Below, piece after piece: positions 1 to 9,100 of a stretch of DNA of 47,944 bases (positions within the stretch are counted from its first letter, which is position 1; every line of letters begins with the position of its first letter). Both the position numbers and the translations under genes were made by a program. Source of the DNA: JAUILA01 sp964563925 (GTDB lineage Bacteria; Bacteroidota; Bacteroidia; Cytophagales; Cyclobacteriaceae). The notes beneath the pieces were generated by a model. That model did no database searches. It was given only the letters and a program-made list of their open reading frames with translations, and was not told the DNA's origin. The stretch is taken from positions 1 through 47,944 of the forward strand of contig CAZLZD010000032.1 in the NCBI GenBank assembly GCA_964563925.1. The letters run 5' to 3'.

Positions 1-4
1 ATGA

Positions 5-33
5 TTTTAGGTGATTTACAAAGTCACCTAAAA
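5..33. repeat. Perfect 10-bp inverted repeat (operator or hairpin)
   Basis: TTTTAGGTGA at 5-14 and TCACCTAAAA at 24-33 are exact reverse complements around a 9-nt spacer. The dyad lies about 220 nt before a small ORF and TonB receptor gene. Neither strand has a T-run right after the stem, so it is not a textbook terminator. The half-sites TTAGGT/ACCTAA resemble those of DtxR-type metalloregulators, but the spacing is longer than in known DtxR boxes. The role is not determined. Confidence 0.45.
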
Positions 34-253
34 AAGGCTGTATAAGTACAATAAAGAGTGATTTAAGGTATTTTACGCAATATTAAAGAACGTATTTTTA
101 TGATGCCGACCATGGATTTCATACTCTGGATCTTCAGTGGACAGAATCCTTAGGTACATCCACGGAATTAATCTTAGAGGATCAGAGGAGGATATCAGCC
201 ATTGACTTACTTAAATAAAAGGAAAGTGCCTAAGTTTACATCATAAGTCTGAA

Positions 254-391
254 ATGATGAAGTCAATCCCCATCCTTCTGCTGGTAATTTCCTTGATTGC
301 ACTGGTAAATCCATGCAGCGAGGGGGAGGATAGTTGCTCTGATATCATCGAAGAGATTCAGAGTGAACATCATGATGAGACTTATTTCTAA
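254..391 (+). CDS. Small secreted or lipid-anchored peptide (45 aa), function unknown
   Basis: This 45-codon ORF runs from ATG at 254 (or 257) to TAA at 389-391 and ends 2 nt before the TonB receptor start, so the two are probably cotranscribed and translationally coupled. The product has a basic start (MMKSIPIL), a hydrophobic stretch to about residue 18, then NPCSEGEDSC and an acidic tail with a His-His pair. The first Cys (residue 21) sits where a lipobox Cys would, although LVNPC is a poor lipobox. Two Cys, two His and many acidic residues could bind metal; that is inference. The ORF is short and could be spurious, but the signal-like N-terminus and spacing argue for a gene. Confidence 0.5.
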   Translation: MMKSIPILLLVISLIALVNPCSEGEDSCSDIIEEIQSEHHDETYF

Positions 392-393
392 TC

Positions 394-2574
394 ATGAAAA
401 ACTACCTTATTCTATGGGTGGCCATGGTGTGTTTTCATAGCGCCGGTGCCCAGAACCTATTTACCGCAACCGTCCAGGACCAGGAAACCGGAGAACCGCT
501 TACCGGTGTTACGGTGTATATACCAGAACTTGAGACTGGAGCCACCACAGACCTGAGCGGAGAAGTAGTGGTGCGAAATATACCGGATGGCACATTCTCA
601 TTCCGGTTCAGTTATATTGGATACGAAACCCTGCGGAGAAATTTCACCTTTCCATTGCAGGATTCTTTGCGCGGAATCAAAATCTCTCTGCATCCGGCAC
701 ATGAGGAGCTCGAGGAGGTCGTGATCTCTTCTACGCGAAGCAGCCGTACCATCGAAGATACACCGACGCGGGTGGAATTTATCGCCGGCGAAGAATTGGC
801 GGAGAAAGGCAATATGAAGCCGGGTGATATCAGAATGCTTCTGAATGAAAGCACAGGCATTCAGACCCAGCAGACCTCTGCCACCAGCTACAATTCAAGT
901 ATCCGGATACAGGGACTCGATGGAAAATACACACAATTACTGAGGGACGGTCTGCCTCTTTATTCCGGGTATTCGGGCGGACTCAGTCTCATGCAGATTG
1001 CTCCGCTCGACCTGAAGCAGGTAGAAGTTATCAAAGGGTCAAGTTCGACCCTCTACGGTGGAGGCGCCATCGCCGGAATTGTAAATCTAATCTCCAAAAC
1101 CCCGGAAGAATCACCGGAACTCAGTGTCATGCTGAATGGCACATCGGCTCTCGGCCTCGATGCCAGTGCCTTTTATTCCGGAAAGAATGATAAAGTCGGG
1201 ACAACGGTATTCGCCTCGTACAATCACGGGTCTCCCTATGACCCGGCGGATATCGGGTTGACAGCCATACCGAAATTTGACCGGTTTACGCTGAATCCCA
1301 AACTATTCCTGTATTTCAATAACGAGACGGAATTAATGGCAGGAATCAATTATGTCCATGAAGATCGGATCGGTGGCAATGTTGATTTTGTGGAAGGAGA
1401 ACAAGTCCCTGATCCTTATTTTGAACGTAATGAAACGGACAGGGTCTCCACACAGCTTCTCTTTAAGCATCGCCTGAAACAGAGCGCCAGTGTCGAATTC
1501 AAAAACAGCCTGAACAGGTACGCTCGTAACATTGAAATTCCAGATTATACCTTTTCCGGACTTCAGTTTTCATCGTTCAGCGAAATAAATTACGCCACAT
1601 TCAACGAAAAGGGAGAATGGATTTTCGGGGCAAACCTGTGGACCGACCGTTTTACCCAATACGACGGTTCGCCCGGACAGGATCTTGGTTTTAACCAGTC
1701 AACCTTTGGACTGTTTGCTCAGAACATCTGGAGTATTAGTTCATTTTTCACGCTGGAGACTGGTTTGCGTGGAGATTATCACAGTGAGTACGGGTTTTTC
1801 ACGTTGCCCAGATTCTCCCTCATGGCCGAACCCAGTGAGGAACTGACCTTACGGCTGGGTGGTGGATTGGGCTATAAAACCCCTAATGTGTTTTCGGAAG
1901 ATGCGGAACGAATTCAGTTTCAGAACATCCTTCCGCTGGATTCAGAAAATCTGGATGCAGAGAAGTCAGCGGGTGGTAATTTTGACATTAACTATCGCTA
2001 TTCTTTTACCGATGAACTATCACTGTCGACAAATACACTATTTTTTTATACCCGGATAAATGACCCCCTGCAGCTGGTGCCTGTTGGCGAAGGCTTTGAA
2101 TTTCAGCAGCCCGCCGGCTACATCGATACCAAAGGAGTGGAAGTTAACCTGAAATGGACCTGGAGGGATTTTAAGCTTTTTGTTGGTTATACCTTCTCCC
2201 ACGTTAATCAGCATTACGGGGACGAAACCACCGTCTTTCCGCTCGTGGCACGTCACCGGCTTAACAACGTGCTGATGTATGAGAAGCATGAGAATTTCTG
2301 GATTGGCCTGGAAGCATATTACTTCAGCCCGCAGGAACTTAATGACGGAGCCACCGGGCAGGCATACTGGATCGTTGGCCTGATGACCGAAAAGCGTTTT
2401 GGCGAACATTTTTCTGTGTTTTTAAATTTTGAGAATTTTCTGGATGCCCGGCAAACCGCATTCGATACAATATTTACCGGCACTATAGAAAATCCTCAGT
2501 TCAGGGATATTTATGCGCCGGTAGATGGGTTTGTAATAAATGGCGGGGTGAAGATCAGCGTACTGGGCGATTAG
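394..2574 (+). CDS. TonB-dependent outer-membrane receptor
   Basis: The 726-aa product begins with a signal peptide (cleavage near SAGAQ, residue 20). A carboxypeptidase-regulatory-like domain follows at about 22-105 (ETGEPLTGVTVYI). The plug is at about 108-235, starting at EEVVISSTRSSR and containing IRIQGLDGKYTQLLRDGLPL and VEVIKGSSSTLYGGGAIAG. The rest is a 22-strand type beta barrel. The size and plug match siderophore, cobalamin or metal receptors rather than SusC proteins of about 1000 aa, and no SusD partner is present. The C-terminus ends in VKISVLGD rather than the usual terminal aromatic residue. It imports a scarce ligand with TonB/ExbBD energy; the substrate cannot be read. A Cys/His peptide gene lies 2 nt upstream. 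Confidence 0.92.
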   Translation: MKNYLILWVAMVCFHSAGAQNLFTATVQDQETGEPLTGVTVYIPELETGATTDLSGEVVVRNIPDGTFSFRFSYIGYETLRRNFTFPLQDSLRGIKISLHPAHEELEEVVISSTRSSRTIEDTPTRVEFIAGEELAEKGNMKPGDIRMLLNESTGIQTQQTSATSYNSSIRIQGLDGKYTQLLRDGLPLYSGYSGGLSLMQIAPLDLKQVEVIKGSSSTLYGGGAIAGIVNLISKTPEESPELSVMLNGTSALGLDASAFYSGKNDKVGTTVFASYNHGSPYDPADIGLTAIPKFDRFTLNPKLFLYFNNETELMAGINYVHEDRIGGNVDFVEGEQVPDPYFERNETDRVSTQLLFKHRLKQSASVEFKNSLNRYARNIEIPDYTFSGLQFSSFSEINYATFNEKGEWIFGANLWTDRFTQYDGSPGQDLGFNQSTFGLFAQNIWSISSFFTLETGLRGDYHSEYGFFTLPRFSLMAEPSEELTLRLGGGLGYKTPNVFSEDAERIQFQNILPLDSENLDAEKSAGGNFDINYRYSFTDELSLSTNTLFFYTRINDPLQLVPVGEGFEFQQPAGYIDTKGVEVNLKWTWRDFKLFVGYTFSHVNQHYGDETTVFPLVARHRLNNVLMYEKHENFWIGLEAYYFSPQELNDGATGQAYWIVGLMTEKRFGEHFSVFLNFENFLDARQTAFDTIFTGTIENPQFRDIYAPVDGFVINGGVKISVLGD

Positions 2575-2657
2575 TTAAATTACCCATATACGGAGCCCGC
2601 TGGTTGATTCGACCTTATGGCTGAAATCCCCTGATTTACAGCTACATGGTCTCGTGA

Positions 2658-2686
2658 GTTGTCTGTCTGTTGTATCGTTATTTTTG
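2658..2686 (+). promoter_or_regulatory. Bacteroidota-type promoter (TTG-N17-TAttTTTG)
   Basis: TTG at 2659-2661 and a perfect TAnnTTTG element at 2679-2686 are separated by 17 nt, matching the major sigma-factor consensus of Bacteroidota. Transcription would start near 2691, about 54 nt before the next start codon. Confidence 0.6.
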
Positions 2687-2744
2687 CGTTATTTTGGAGA
2701 ATGGCATGTCAATTGTATTTTGAGCCTTTAAAAACGTTGTCAGC

Positions 2745-3389
2745 ATGGGAAGGAATAAACGGTTAGTAAATAAAATAAAGATGATCGCGGCACTGGCACT
2801 TGTGTTTTTGCTGGTCATTGCCACCAATATGATGGACAATCATCACTTTGAAGTGGTCAGGAAAACCTTAAAAACGGTCTATGAAGACCGCCTGCTGGCC
2901 AAGGGATATATCTATAAAATGTCTGAACAGTTGCAACGCAAGCATATGGCCCTGCTAACCGGAGAGGACCTGATACGTGAAACCCAGGCGGCCAACGATT
3001 CCCTGCAGGTACTTGTAGGCCTCTACAGCGCAACGAAGCTCACTTCGCAGGAAGCCGGACAATTCAGTGAACTCCGGGATGATCTGAATGCGTTGTCGGG
3101 CATAGAGTCCCGCTGGATGGAAGGCGAGCCGGCCAATCGGGATGATGTTGCCCCGTTGTATGCAAAACTGGAAAGTAACCTGGCTGCCCTGGCAGAAATT
3201 CAGGTGGTGGAAGGTAAACGTCAGATTGACTATTCAAACCGGGCGATTGCCAATAGCGATATGATTTCGAAAATTGAAATCGGGGTACTCATTGCCATCG
3301 GCCTGATTATCCAGATCCTGATCATCTATAACCCTTCACCGCGCCTTTCGCGTCGGAAGGTGCATCAGCAAAAGACCGGCGCCGTTTAA
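2745..3389 (+). CDS. Stand-alone four-helix-bundle (4HB_MCP-like) membrane sensor protein
   Basis: The 214-aa protein has a basic N-terminus, a first membrane helix at about 13-29, a periplasmic helical region of about 145 residues, a second membrane helix at about 177-195 and a short basic cytoplasmic tail. This is the layout of the MCP four-helix-bundle ligand-binding domain, but no HAMP, methyl-accepting, kinase or cyclase output domain follows. It may pass a signal by binding another membrane protein, which is inference. A consensus promoter lies at 2658-2686, and the gene is transcribed alone, convergent with the TPM gene. Confidence 0.65.
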   Translation: MGRNKRLVNKIKMIAALALVFLLVIATNMMDNHHFEVVRKTLKTVYEDRLLAKGYIYKMSEQLQRKHMALLTGEDLIRETQAANDSLQVLVGLYSATKLTSQEAGQFSELRDDLNALSGIESRWMEGEPANRDDVAPLYAKLESNLAALAEIQVVEGKRQIDYSNRAIANSDMISKIEIGVLIAIGLIIQILIIYNPSPRLSRRKVHQQKTGAV

Positions 3390-3447
3390 CTGAATACATT
3401 AGGAATATGACAATTGGTTTTTTTAACATCATATAGACAATCGTGCA

Positions 3448-3996
3448 TTATTGGGTAAGAATAAGGTCATTTTCCTGGTCATAATTCGGGTTGTATTTAC
3501 ACCGGCCAATCTTATTCTTATTCTTCGAGAGAATGCTGTCAATTTGGTGAATTGCCATGTCCAGTCCACCATAAAAGTCGCCCCCGGCAAACTTCGGGAT
3601 CATTTGAAACTGGATGATCCGGCTCGTCTCATAATCCGGGATCAGGCATTCAAGACCATAACCTAATTCAATCCTGACCTGTCTGTCATAATGGGATAAC
3701 GTTATTATTATGCCATCATTATAACCCGGCCTGCCCGGCCTGATCCGCTCAGTCTGCTTCATTGAATATTCCTCAATTTTCTCACCTTCCAGGTCCGTTA
3801 TAGTAAAAACCATTACCTGCGAACCAACAGCATCTTCTATGGATTTTAGGGCAGTACTTAAAAGTTTTTCCTCAGCATCCGTTAACAGATCAGCCCGATC
3901 CTCCACGTATCCTGTTCTGATTGGTTGATTGCATCCAATGAAAAAGACGAGTAAAAAGATCGTAAGACATGATGAACAGAACGGCTGAGATTTCAT
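3448..3996 (-). CDS. TPM-domain lipoprotein (YgcG family, short form)
   Basis: The likely start is ATG at 3996, giving a signal MKSQPFCSSCLTIFLLVFFI with lipobox Cys (FFIGC) at residue 22; an upstream ATG at 4026 would add ten residues that spoil the signal. The TPM domain follows: YVEDRADLLTDAEEKLLSTA, then GSQVMVFTIT, NDGIIITLS and RIELGYGLE. YgcG-type proteins usually carry a second membrane segment and a Gly-rich tail, and both are absent here; the protein ends about 20 residues after the domain. TPM domains are linked to photosystem repair and envelope processes and some have phosphatase activity, but the role here is unknown. It is convergent with the 4HB gene. Confidence 0.75.
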   Translation of the reverse strand: MKSQPFCSSCLTIFLLVFFIGCNQPIRTGYVEDRADLLTDAEEKLLSTALKSIEDAVGSQVMVFTITDLEGEKIEEYSMKQTERIRPGRPGYNDGIIITLSHYDRQVRIELGYGLECLIPDYETSRIIQFQMIPKFAGGDFYGGLDMAIHQIDSILSKNKNKIGRCKYNPNYDQENDLILTQ

Positions 3997-4159
3997 GTGG
4001 AAATTCCGGGTTATTGAGGAGAGCATCCCGTTTTAATGAGTGCTATAAACTCTTCAGCGGGCAACGAACCGCAACGGCAGGCCAGGGCTCCTGATATATG
4101 CATAGCTGTAAGGTATTAGATCGTTAATATACCTTATACTATGCGGGAAAACAAGCGTC

Positions 4160-5062
4160 TTATTCTCCAGCCTCCTTGATCTTCCTCACCATCTCACTAT
4201 GGTCCTGTTTATTGTAGCTCTGCCAGAGAATCTGTTTCACGATCCATTCTCCCGCATCACTTTTGATCATCAGCAGGTAATCAAATCCCCAGATGGCATA
4301 CACTTTCACATTGGCCACCCGCTCATCCATATCGAGTATTTCCACCTTGGCCGGGGCGGCCGCGGGGATCCAGTCCTTCGTATTATAGGTGGCAGCGGTG
4401 TGCTTGAGCTCTTCGTAGGTCATGGGCAGCACAGACCAGCTTTTATCCTTCTGAGAATAATAATAGCCCTGCTTCACCAGGTCGCGTGACACGCTGGCAA
4501 GCAGGCTCGTGTCAGTCTTGTATATACTTGCAATGTAATTACCGGCGGCTTGCTTAATCTTCCCCCGGTCTGAGGAGTACCGGTCGTCAAGCATCAGTGG
4601 CAGCGGGTTTTCCGGATTTTCGTCATACCAGACCATGGCGGTTATTTTCCAGTCATCAGCCTCATTCTTTATCAACTGGATGCTGTTGATGCCCCTTTTC
4701 AGGTGGGTGCCGTCAGGCGTCCTGACCTCTGCCTTATACGAACTGAAATAGTGGGCGATACCGCCATACACTTCGGCTTCATTGCTGATCTCAAATTCGG
4801 AGGCCTCAAGAATAATTCCTTGCTTTATCTGATTCTCATACACCTCCAAAAATTCGGCTGGAGTGAATTGCATAACCGCCGAATCGTTCACCCAGGAAAA
4901 ATGAGCATCTTCCGTAAATAATTTTAGTCCTTCTTTAAAATCAGGCATTGACTCCCCGTCATAGGTAATGGATTCATACAGGGCATCTACCGTTTGCTGC
5001 GGGTCCTGCGCCTGAAGGTTCACAAAGAGAACAGTTAAACAAGGTATCAGGTACTTTTTCAT
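4160..5062 (-). CDS. Secreted protein with two NTF2/SnoaL-like domains
   Basis: The 300-aa product has a signal peptide (MKKYLIPCLTVLFVNLQAQ). Two cone-shaped NTF2-like units follow. The first is at about 20-147, with SESMP-type start, FTEDAHFSWVND and IQLIKNEADDWKITAMVW. The second is at about 162-290, with IKQAAGNYIASIYKTDTSLL, the lumazine-binding-like pattern KVEILDMDERVANVKVYAIW and AGEWIVKQILWQ. The family includes enzymes and non-catalytic binding proteins, and no catalytic residues can be assigned. It stands alone, divergent from the DUF6090 gene. Assignment to the superfamily is fairly firm; any activity is unknown. Confidence 0.65.
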   Translation of the reverse strand: MKKYLIPCLTVLFVNLQAQDPQQTVDALYESITYDGESMPDFKEGLKLFTEDAHFSWVNDSAVMQFTPAEFLEVYENQIKQGIILEASEFEISNEAEVYGGIAHYFSSYKAEVRTPDGTHLKRGINSIQLIKNEADDWKITAMVWYDENPENPLPLMLDDRYSSDRGKIKQAAGNYIASIYKTDTSLLASVSRDLVKQGYYYSQKDKSWSVLPMTYEELKHTAATYNTKDWIPAAAPAKVEILDMDERVANVKVYAIWGFDYLLMIKSDAGEWIVKQILWQSYNKQDHSEMVRKIKEAGE

Positions 5063-5101
5063 AGGTTCTTTTCAGGATGGTTCGGTGCGTATTGATACAG
5101 C

Positions 5102-5118
5102 CTGGTATTTCTTACCAG
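5102..5118. repeat. Short inverted repeat in divergent intergenic region
   Basis: CTGGTA (5102-5107) and TACCAG (5113-5118) flank TTTCT in the 240-nt gap between the divergent NTF2-like and DUF6090 genes. It could be an operator or chance. The rest of the gap holds no gene that I can support. Confidence 0.25.
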
Positions 5119-5268
5119 TAGCCGTGCCAGTATCCTCTATGTTACGGTCTTATTCAGGGAGATGTTTGCCCGTGCATAACATCGTGTAAAGATTTCTTAA
5201 TTTTTACTCCCTCACACCGTCAAATGCCCTGCGAAAAGACAGCAGCCCGGGCCACGTTCCTTCTCCCG

Positions 5269-5299
5269 TTTGTAATATTGCGCCATAGCCGTATCTTGA
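5269..5299 (+). promoter_or_regulatory. Possible promoter of the DUF6090 gene, abutting its start codon
   Basis: TTTG at 5269-5272, a 19-nt spacer and TATCTTGA at 5292-5299 approximate the Bacteroidota promoter, with a one-base-short second element. The G of TTG (5298) is 4 nt before ATG at 5303, the same spacing as in three better matches in this window. Confidence 0.35.
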
Positions 5300-5302
5300 G
5301 GA

Positions 5303-6034
5303 ATGCTTTCAAAAATTCGCCGCCATTTTAAAAACCAGCATGTTGTCGGCCTTATCCTTGACCTTCTGGTCGTGATCGCGGGTATTCTGCTGGCTTTCCA
5401 GATCGACCGCGCCTATGAGGCCTGGCAGGACCGACAGGACGAATCCAGTTACCTGGAGCGTTTGCTTAAGGACCTGGAAGGCGATAAGACGATGTATGAG
5501 GATGTCCGCGAACGAGCCGTGGAGCGACTGGAGCAAATCCGGATTCTCCAGGAGGTGATCGATAATCCCGAGTCGATATCCGGACGCGAGGCGGACTTCG
5601 TATACGCCCTGGAGCGGGTCACATGGCGGAATTTTCCGGTGATCAATGGGTACACCTACAGTGAAATGCTGACTTCCGGGAAAATGACGTTGCTGCGATC
5701 CGAAAACCTTCGAAGAAAGCTTTCCGATTACTACTCGCGCCTGGAGGATACCGAAAGGCTGGGTTTCGGCGAAGACGACCAGGATCATTTCCGGACCGAG
5801 ACCCTGGGGATTTTGTCCACCCAGATACTTATGCATATCGAGAATGAAACGGATTATCCCCTCAATATCAGCCAGGAAGAGGGTTTGGATATGGCCCGGG
5901 AATTTGCTGCCCGCCAAACAGCCCATCAATGGATTGGCCGCCTGGCTAAATACCAGGTCCTGATGTCCGAACGGGCCGATGAATTTACCCGTCGGGCAGA
6001 GGTGCTTGAAGCGGAAATTCTCACCATGCTCTGA
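5303..6034 (+). CDS. DUF6090 family membrane protein
   Basis: The 243-aa protein has a basic N-terminus, one membrane helix at about 14-34 (GLILDLLVVIAGILLAFQID) and a long charged alpha-helical domain (EAWQDRQDESSYLERLLKDL). This is the standard build of DUF6090, common in marine Bacteroidota, often in tandem copies; here it is single. No catalytic motif is visible and the function is unknown. The large domain probably lies in the periplasm. A hairpin directly follows the stop codon. The family call is by pattern and fairly confident. Confidence 0.75.
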   Translation: MLSKIRRHFKNQHVVGLILDLLVVIAGILLAFQIDRAYEAWQDRQDESSYLERLLKDLEGDKTMYEDVRERAVERLEQIRILQEVIDNPESISGREADFVYALERVTWRNFPVINGYTYSEMLTSGKMTLLRSENLRRKLSDYYSRLEDTERLGFGEDDQDHFRTETLGILSTQILMHIENETDYPLNISQEEGLDMAREFAARQTAHQWIGRLAKYQVLMSERADEFTRRAEVLEAEILTML

Positions 6035-6039
6035 TCCGC

Positions 6040-6057
6040 CCGGGATCTTTATCCCGG
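6040..6057 (+). terminator. Possible hairpin terminator after the DUF6090 gene
   Basis: CCGGGAT, a CTTT loop and ATCCCGG form a perfect 7-bp stem starting 5 nt after the TGA at 6032-6034. The following T-tract is weak (TTCATGATT), so it may be a poor terminator or an mRNA 3'-end stabiliser. Confidence 0.4.
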
Positions 6058-6161
6058 TTCATGATTCCTTCCGCACCCGATTACCTGCAAATTTTCAGGC
6101 TGAGCCGGTAACCTTCCGTATTGTGTAAGGACAAACCGGTAACATAATCCTCTGAATTCCT

Positions 6162-9100
6162 ATGAAGAAGGTATTTCTCAGCCTCGCATTTATTCTCGTC
6201 ATTGCCCTGCTTATCATCCTCCTGCTTCGTGGTTGCGGTGGGAAAGATATCGAAATGCCCTGGGGAGTCTGGCAGGAAATACGCACCCAGGCCAGGCAGA
6301 GCCCGGATCACCTGCCTGCAAGGCTTAGTGAGCTCTCACAGGAAAGTTCTGCAGAGGATGCCTTTCTGTTTGTCCGGGACAACTTTACCACCGTCCCGGC
6401 CCAGGGTATCCCGGGGTACAGGTTTGGGGTGCGCGGGATGCTGCGAACCGGACAGGGGACCCCCTTTGAAAAGTCCCTGCTGCTGCAACAGATTCTCCGG
6501 GAAAAAGGAATTGAAAGTGAAATACACTGGGGACGCGCAGCACCCCCCGAGGGAGATTCTTCGGCCTACCCGGTAACACATGCCTTTCAGGTCCCCGGGA
6601 ATGATTTGCGGGACGTACTCGATGACCATGACATCCTGCCCTGGTCCCGGGCAGAACGAATGGAGCAAGGCATCTTTTCCCCTGCATGGAAAGACACGCT
6701 ATTTCAATTCATTAAAGCCAATCACCGGATCCGTTACCGCGACATTAATTCTCAACAGGCCACCTACCCGGTCTATGCCCGTATTGACAGCACCTGGGTT
6801 TATCTGAACCCCGCGTTCAGCAACGCGGTATGGGGGGACCACCATGTGGAAGGCGATCCCACGATTTACAGGTTTCAGCCCGATCGGCTTGGTGACCCGG
6901 TGGTGATCCGCGTAAAGGCTTCCTATGATGATAAGAGCTATAGTCCGTTTACCCTTGCTGAAGCCCGGTGGCCGCTGGATTCGCTGACCGGCCGCAACGT
7001 GCTGGTGTCTTTCAGGGTGATCGGTCCGCCCGATATCATCCTCAATGCCACCCCAGGCGATTTCGAGGCATTCGTACCCACCATCGAAGTGCTTGACCCG
7101 GCATATCCCGACTCGATGCGCATCACCGGCGATGTGATCACGACCGGTGGTAACGTGGTCTCTAAGGAGGCAGGGATGAACCTGCTTGACACCGATGTGC
7201 CGCAGGACAAGGGGGACGCATCCTCGGCTGCTTCGATTTCCCTGCGCCCGCCCAAAATGGCGGATTATCCCACCGTGGTGGTGGAAGCCGAAGTGAAGGA
7301 CGCGGAAGGAAATCCGATCATGGGCCTCACGGAAGAGGATATGGAGTTTGTGGTGAATGGCGAAAAGGTCACGCACCGGATGGTCGTCAACCAGACCATC
7401 CCGCCCCGGGTGATGTTCCTCTATGATGATTCAGGGAGTATGCCCGGCCCTTACCAGTCGCGAAAGCGAACCCTGGAGGTTTTCCGGGAGATCGCCCGCG
7501 CCTGCCAGGAAGTTAATCCGGATACAGAATTTGCCTTATCGCCCTTTGGAAACGATCAAAGCAAGATCCATGACTTGTCGCCATGGTCTGATGATATCAG
7601 TGCCCTGAGTGCCTATTTGCTCAGCACACGCAGCGGAGAATCCAATAACTGGTCGGCGCTCCAGGGTGCGATGGATGTGCGCGAGGCCAATATGGTCATA
7701 TTGATCACCGATGCCGACGGGACCGAAACGGGCGGTGAATATGCCAACCTCAAAATCGGCGAAGGGGTACCCGCGTTCATCCTTGGGGCGACCAGTTCCA
7801 AAACGATTCCCGGTGAATTCGAATCAATGGCTGAAAAAACGGGCGGCAAACATTATATCATGGAGGATGACCTGCCCGAAGCCGTGGCCGACATCAGTCG
7901 TTTGGTAGGTGAGACGGAGAATAATCGCTACCTGATCGAACTGGACCTGGAAAACCAGGATATTCCGCTGATGGACCTTGGGATGAGCGTTCCTGCGGCA
8001 GACCTGATCGAAGAGCTTATGAAGATTGAGGTGCCTCCTCCCTCAAGCCGGAGCCCGTTGGGAAAAAATGCCATTACCGGGCTCTACCTGGAGGTTGAAT
8101 ACCACTCGGTCATCTATACAAAAAAGCTCGCCGGAGTGCCATTGGGAAAGAATGAAAAAACCTATCCGATTACCCGGGAGCTGATCGACGCATGTAACAA
8201 TGCGTTGTGGGGAGAATACATCCTTCATTTTGAAGGCTCGCCACCCTTGCCCGGCGTGGTGCTCGACCAGGTTGCCTCACACTACCTGGAGCTGTCTCAG
8301 CTTACAGACCTGATCGAAGAGGATGATCCGGACCGTTTTTTTGCCGGTCTGCAGGAGCTCTCCTGGCGGCCCGAACTGGCTGGTTTCTGGTCCCTGGTCA
8401 TGGACAACCAGAATGGTGTGTATGAGAATAACCTGGATGTCTGGCTTTACAGTGAATATCCCGATGCGAGCGGTACGTTCTGGCAACAGATTGATCGGTT
8501 TCCTTCCCATGATGCCTGGATACCTGCAGTGGAGGAGCCTGCCCGTATCGACGAGCAGCTGGAAAGAGGGCTGCTGGCAGCCGAAAGGGCAGGGATGAAC
8601 GTTGGCGCGGACCGGACCGTGGGTGCCTCATTCAGGCAAGGCCTGGTCAACCCCGGCGGCGGACTCTATCTCCGCCGGTATGAAGGCCCATGGCAGGAAG
8701 CATTTTACCCGCTTACCATGAACCGGGGTCAGGTGGTGATAATCGCAGGTGAGGACGAAAGCGGAACAGCCTTTACCTTTACGGGGAGTACGGCAGCCCT
8801 GAATGCACTGACCGTGGATGGTCACCTGGCCAGGCGACAAACCGGTGAAACGCTAGACCCCGATCAGCCTTTATCTGACCATCCTTCCTTATGGAAAAAA
8901 TCGTTGGGCATGGAAATGGAAACCTGGGACGACCTGGAAGGGAACAAGCTCGCCTATATCCAGGTAGGCACGGTGGCTATGAAGAACCTTGGCGAAGGCA
9001 AGGATCCGGCTGAGCTCATGAGGCAGATCAAACAACATTTACTCGCTTTAATGACAAGTGAGATGCAGCACGAACAACGCTATTTTATATCAGCCGATGA

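Noticed and set aside
6336..7376. Minus-strand ORFs inside the VWA gene
   Set aside because: They are shadows of a strong coding frame on the other strand, with no signal or domain; the high-GC codon pattern opens the reverse frames.
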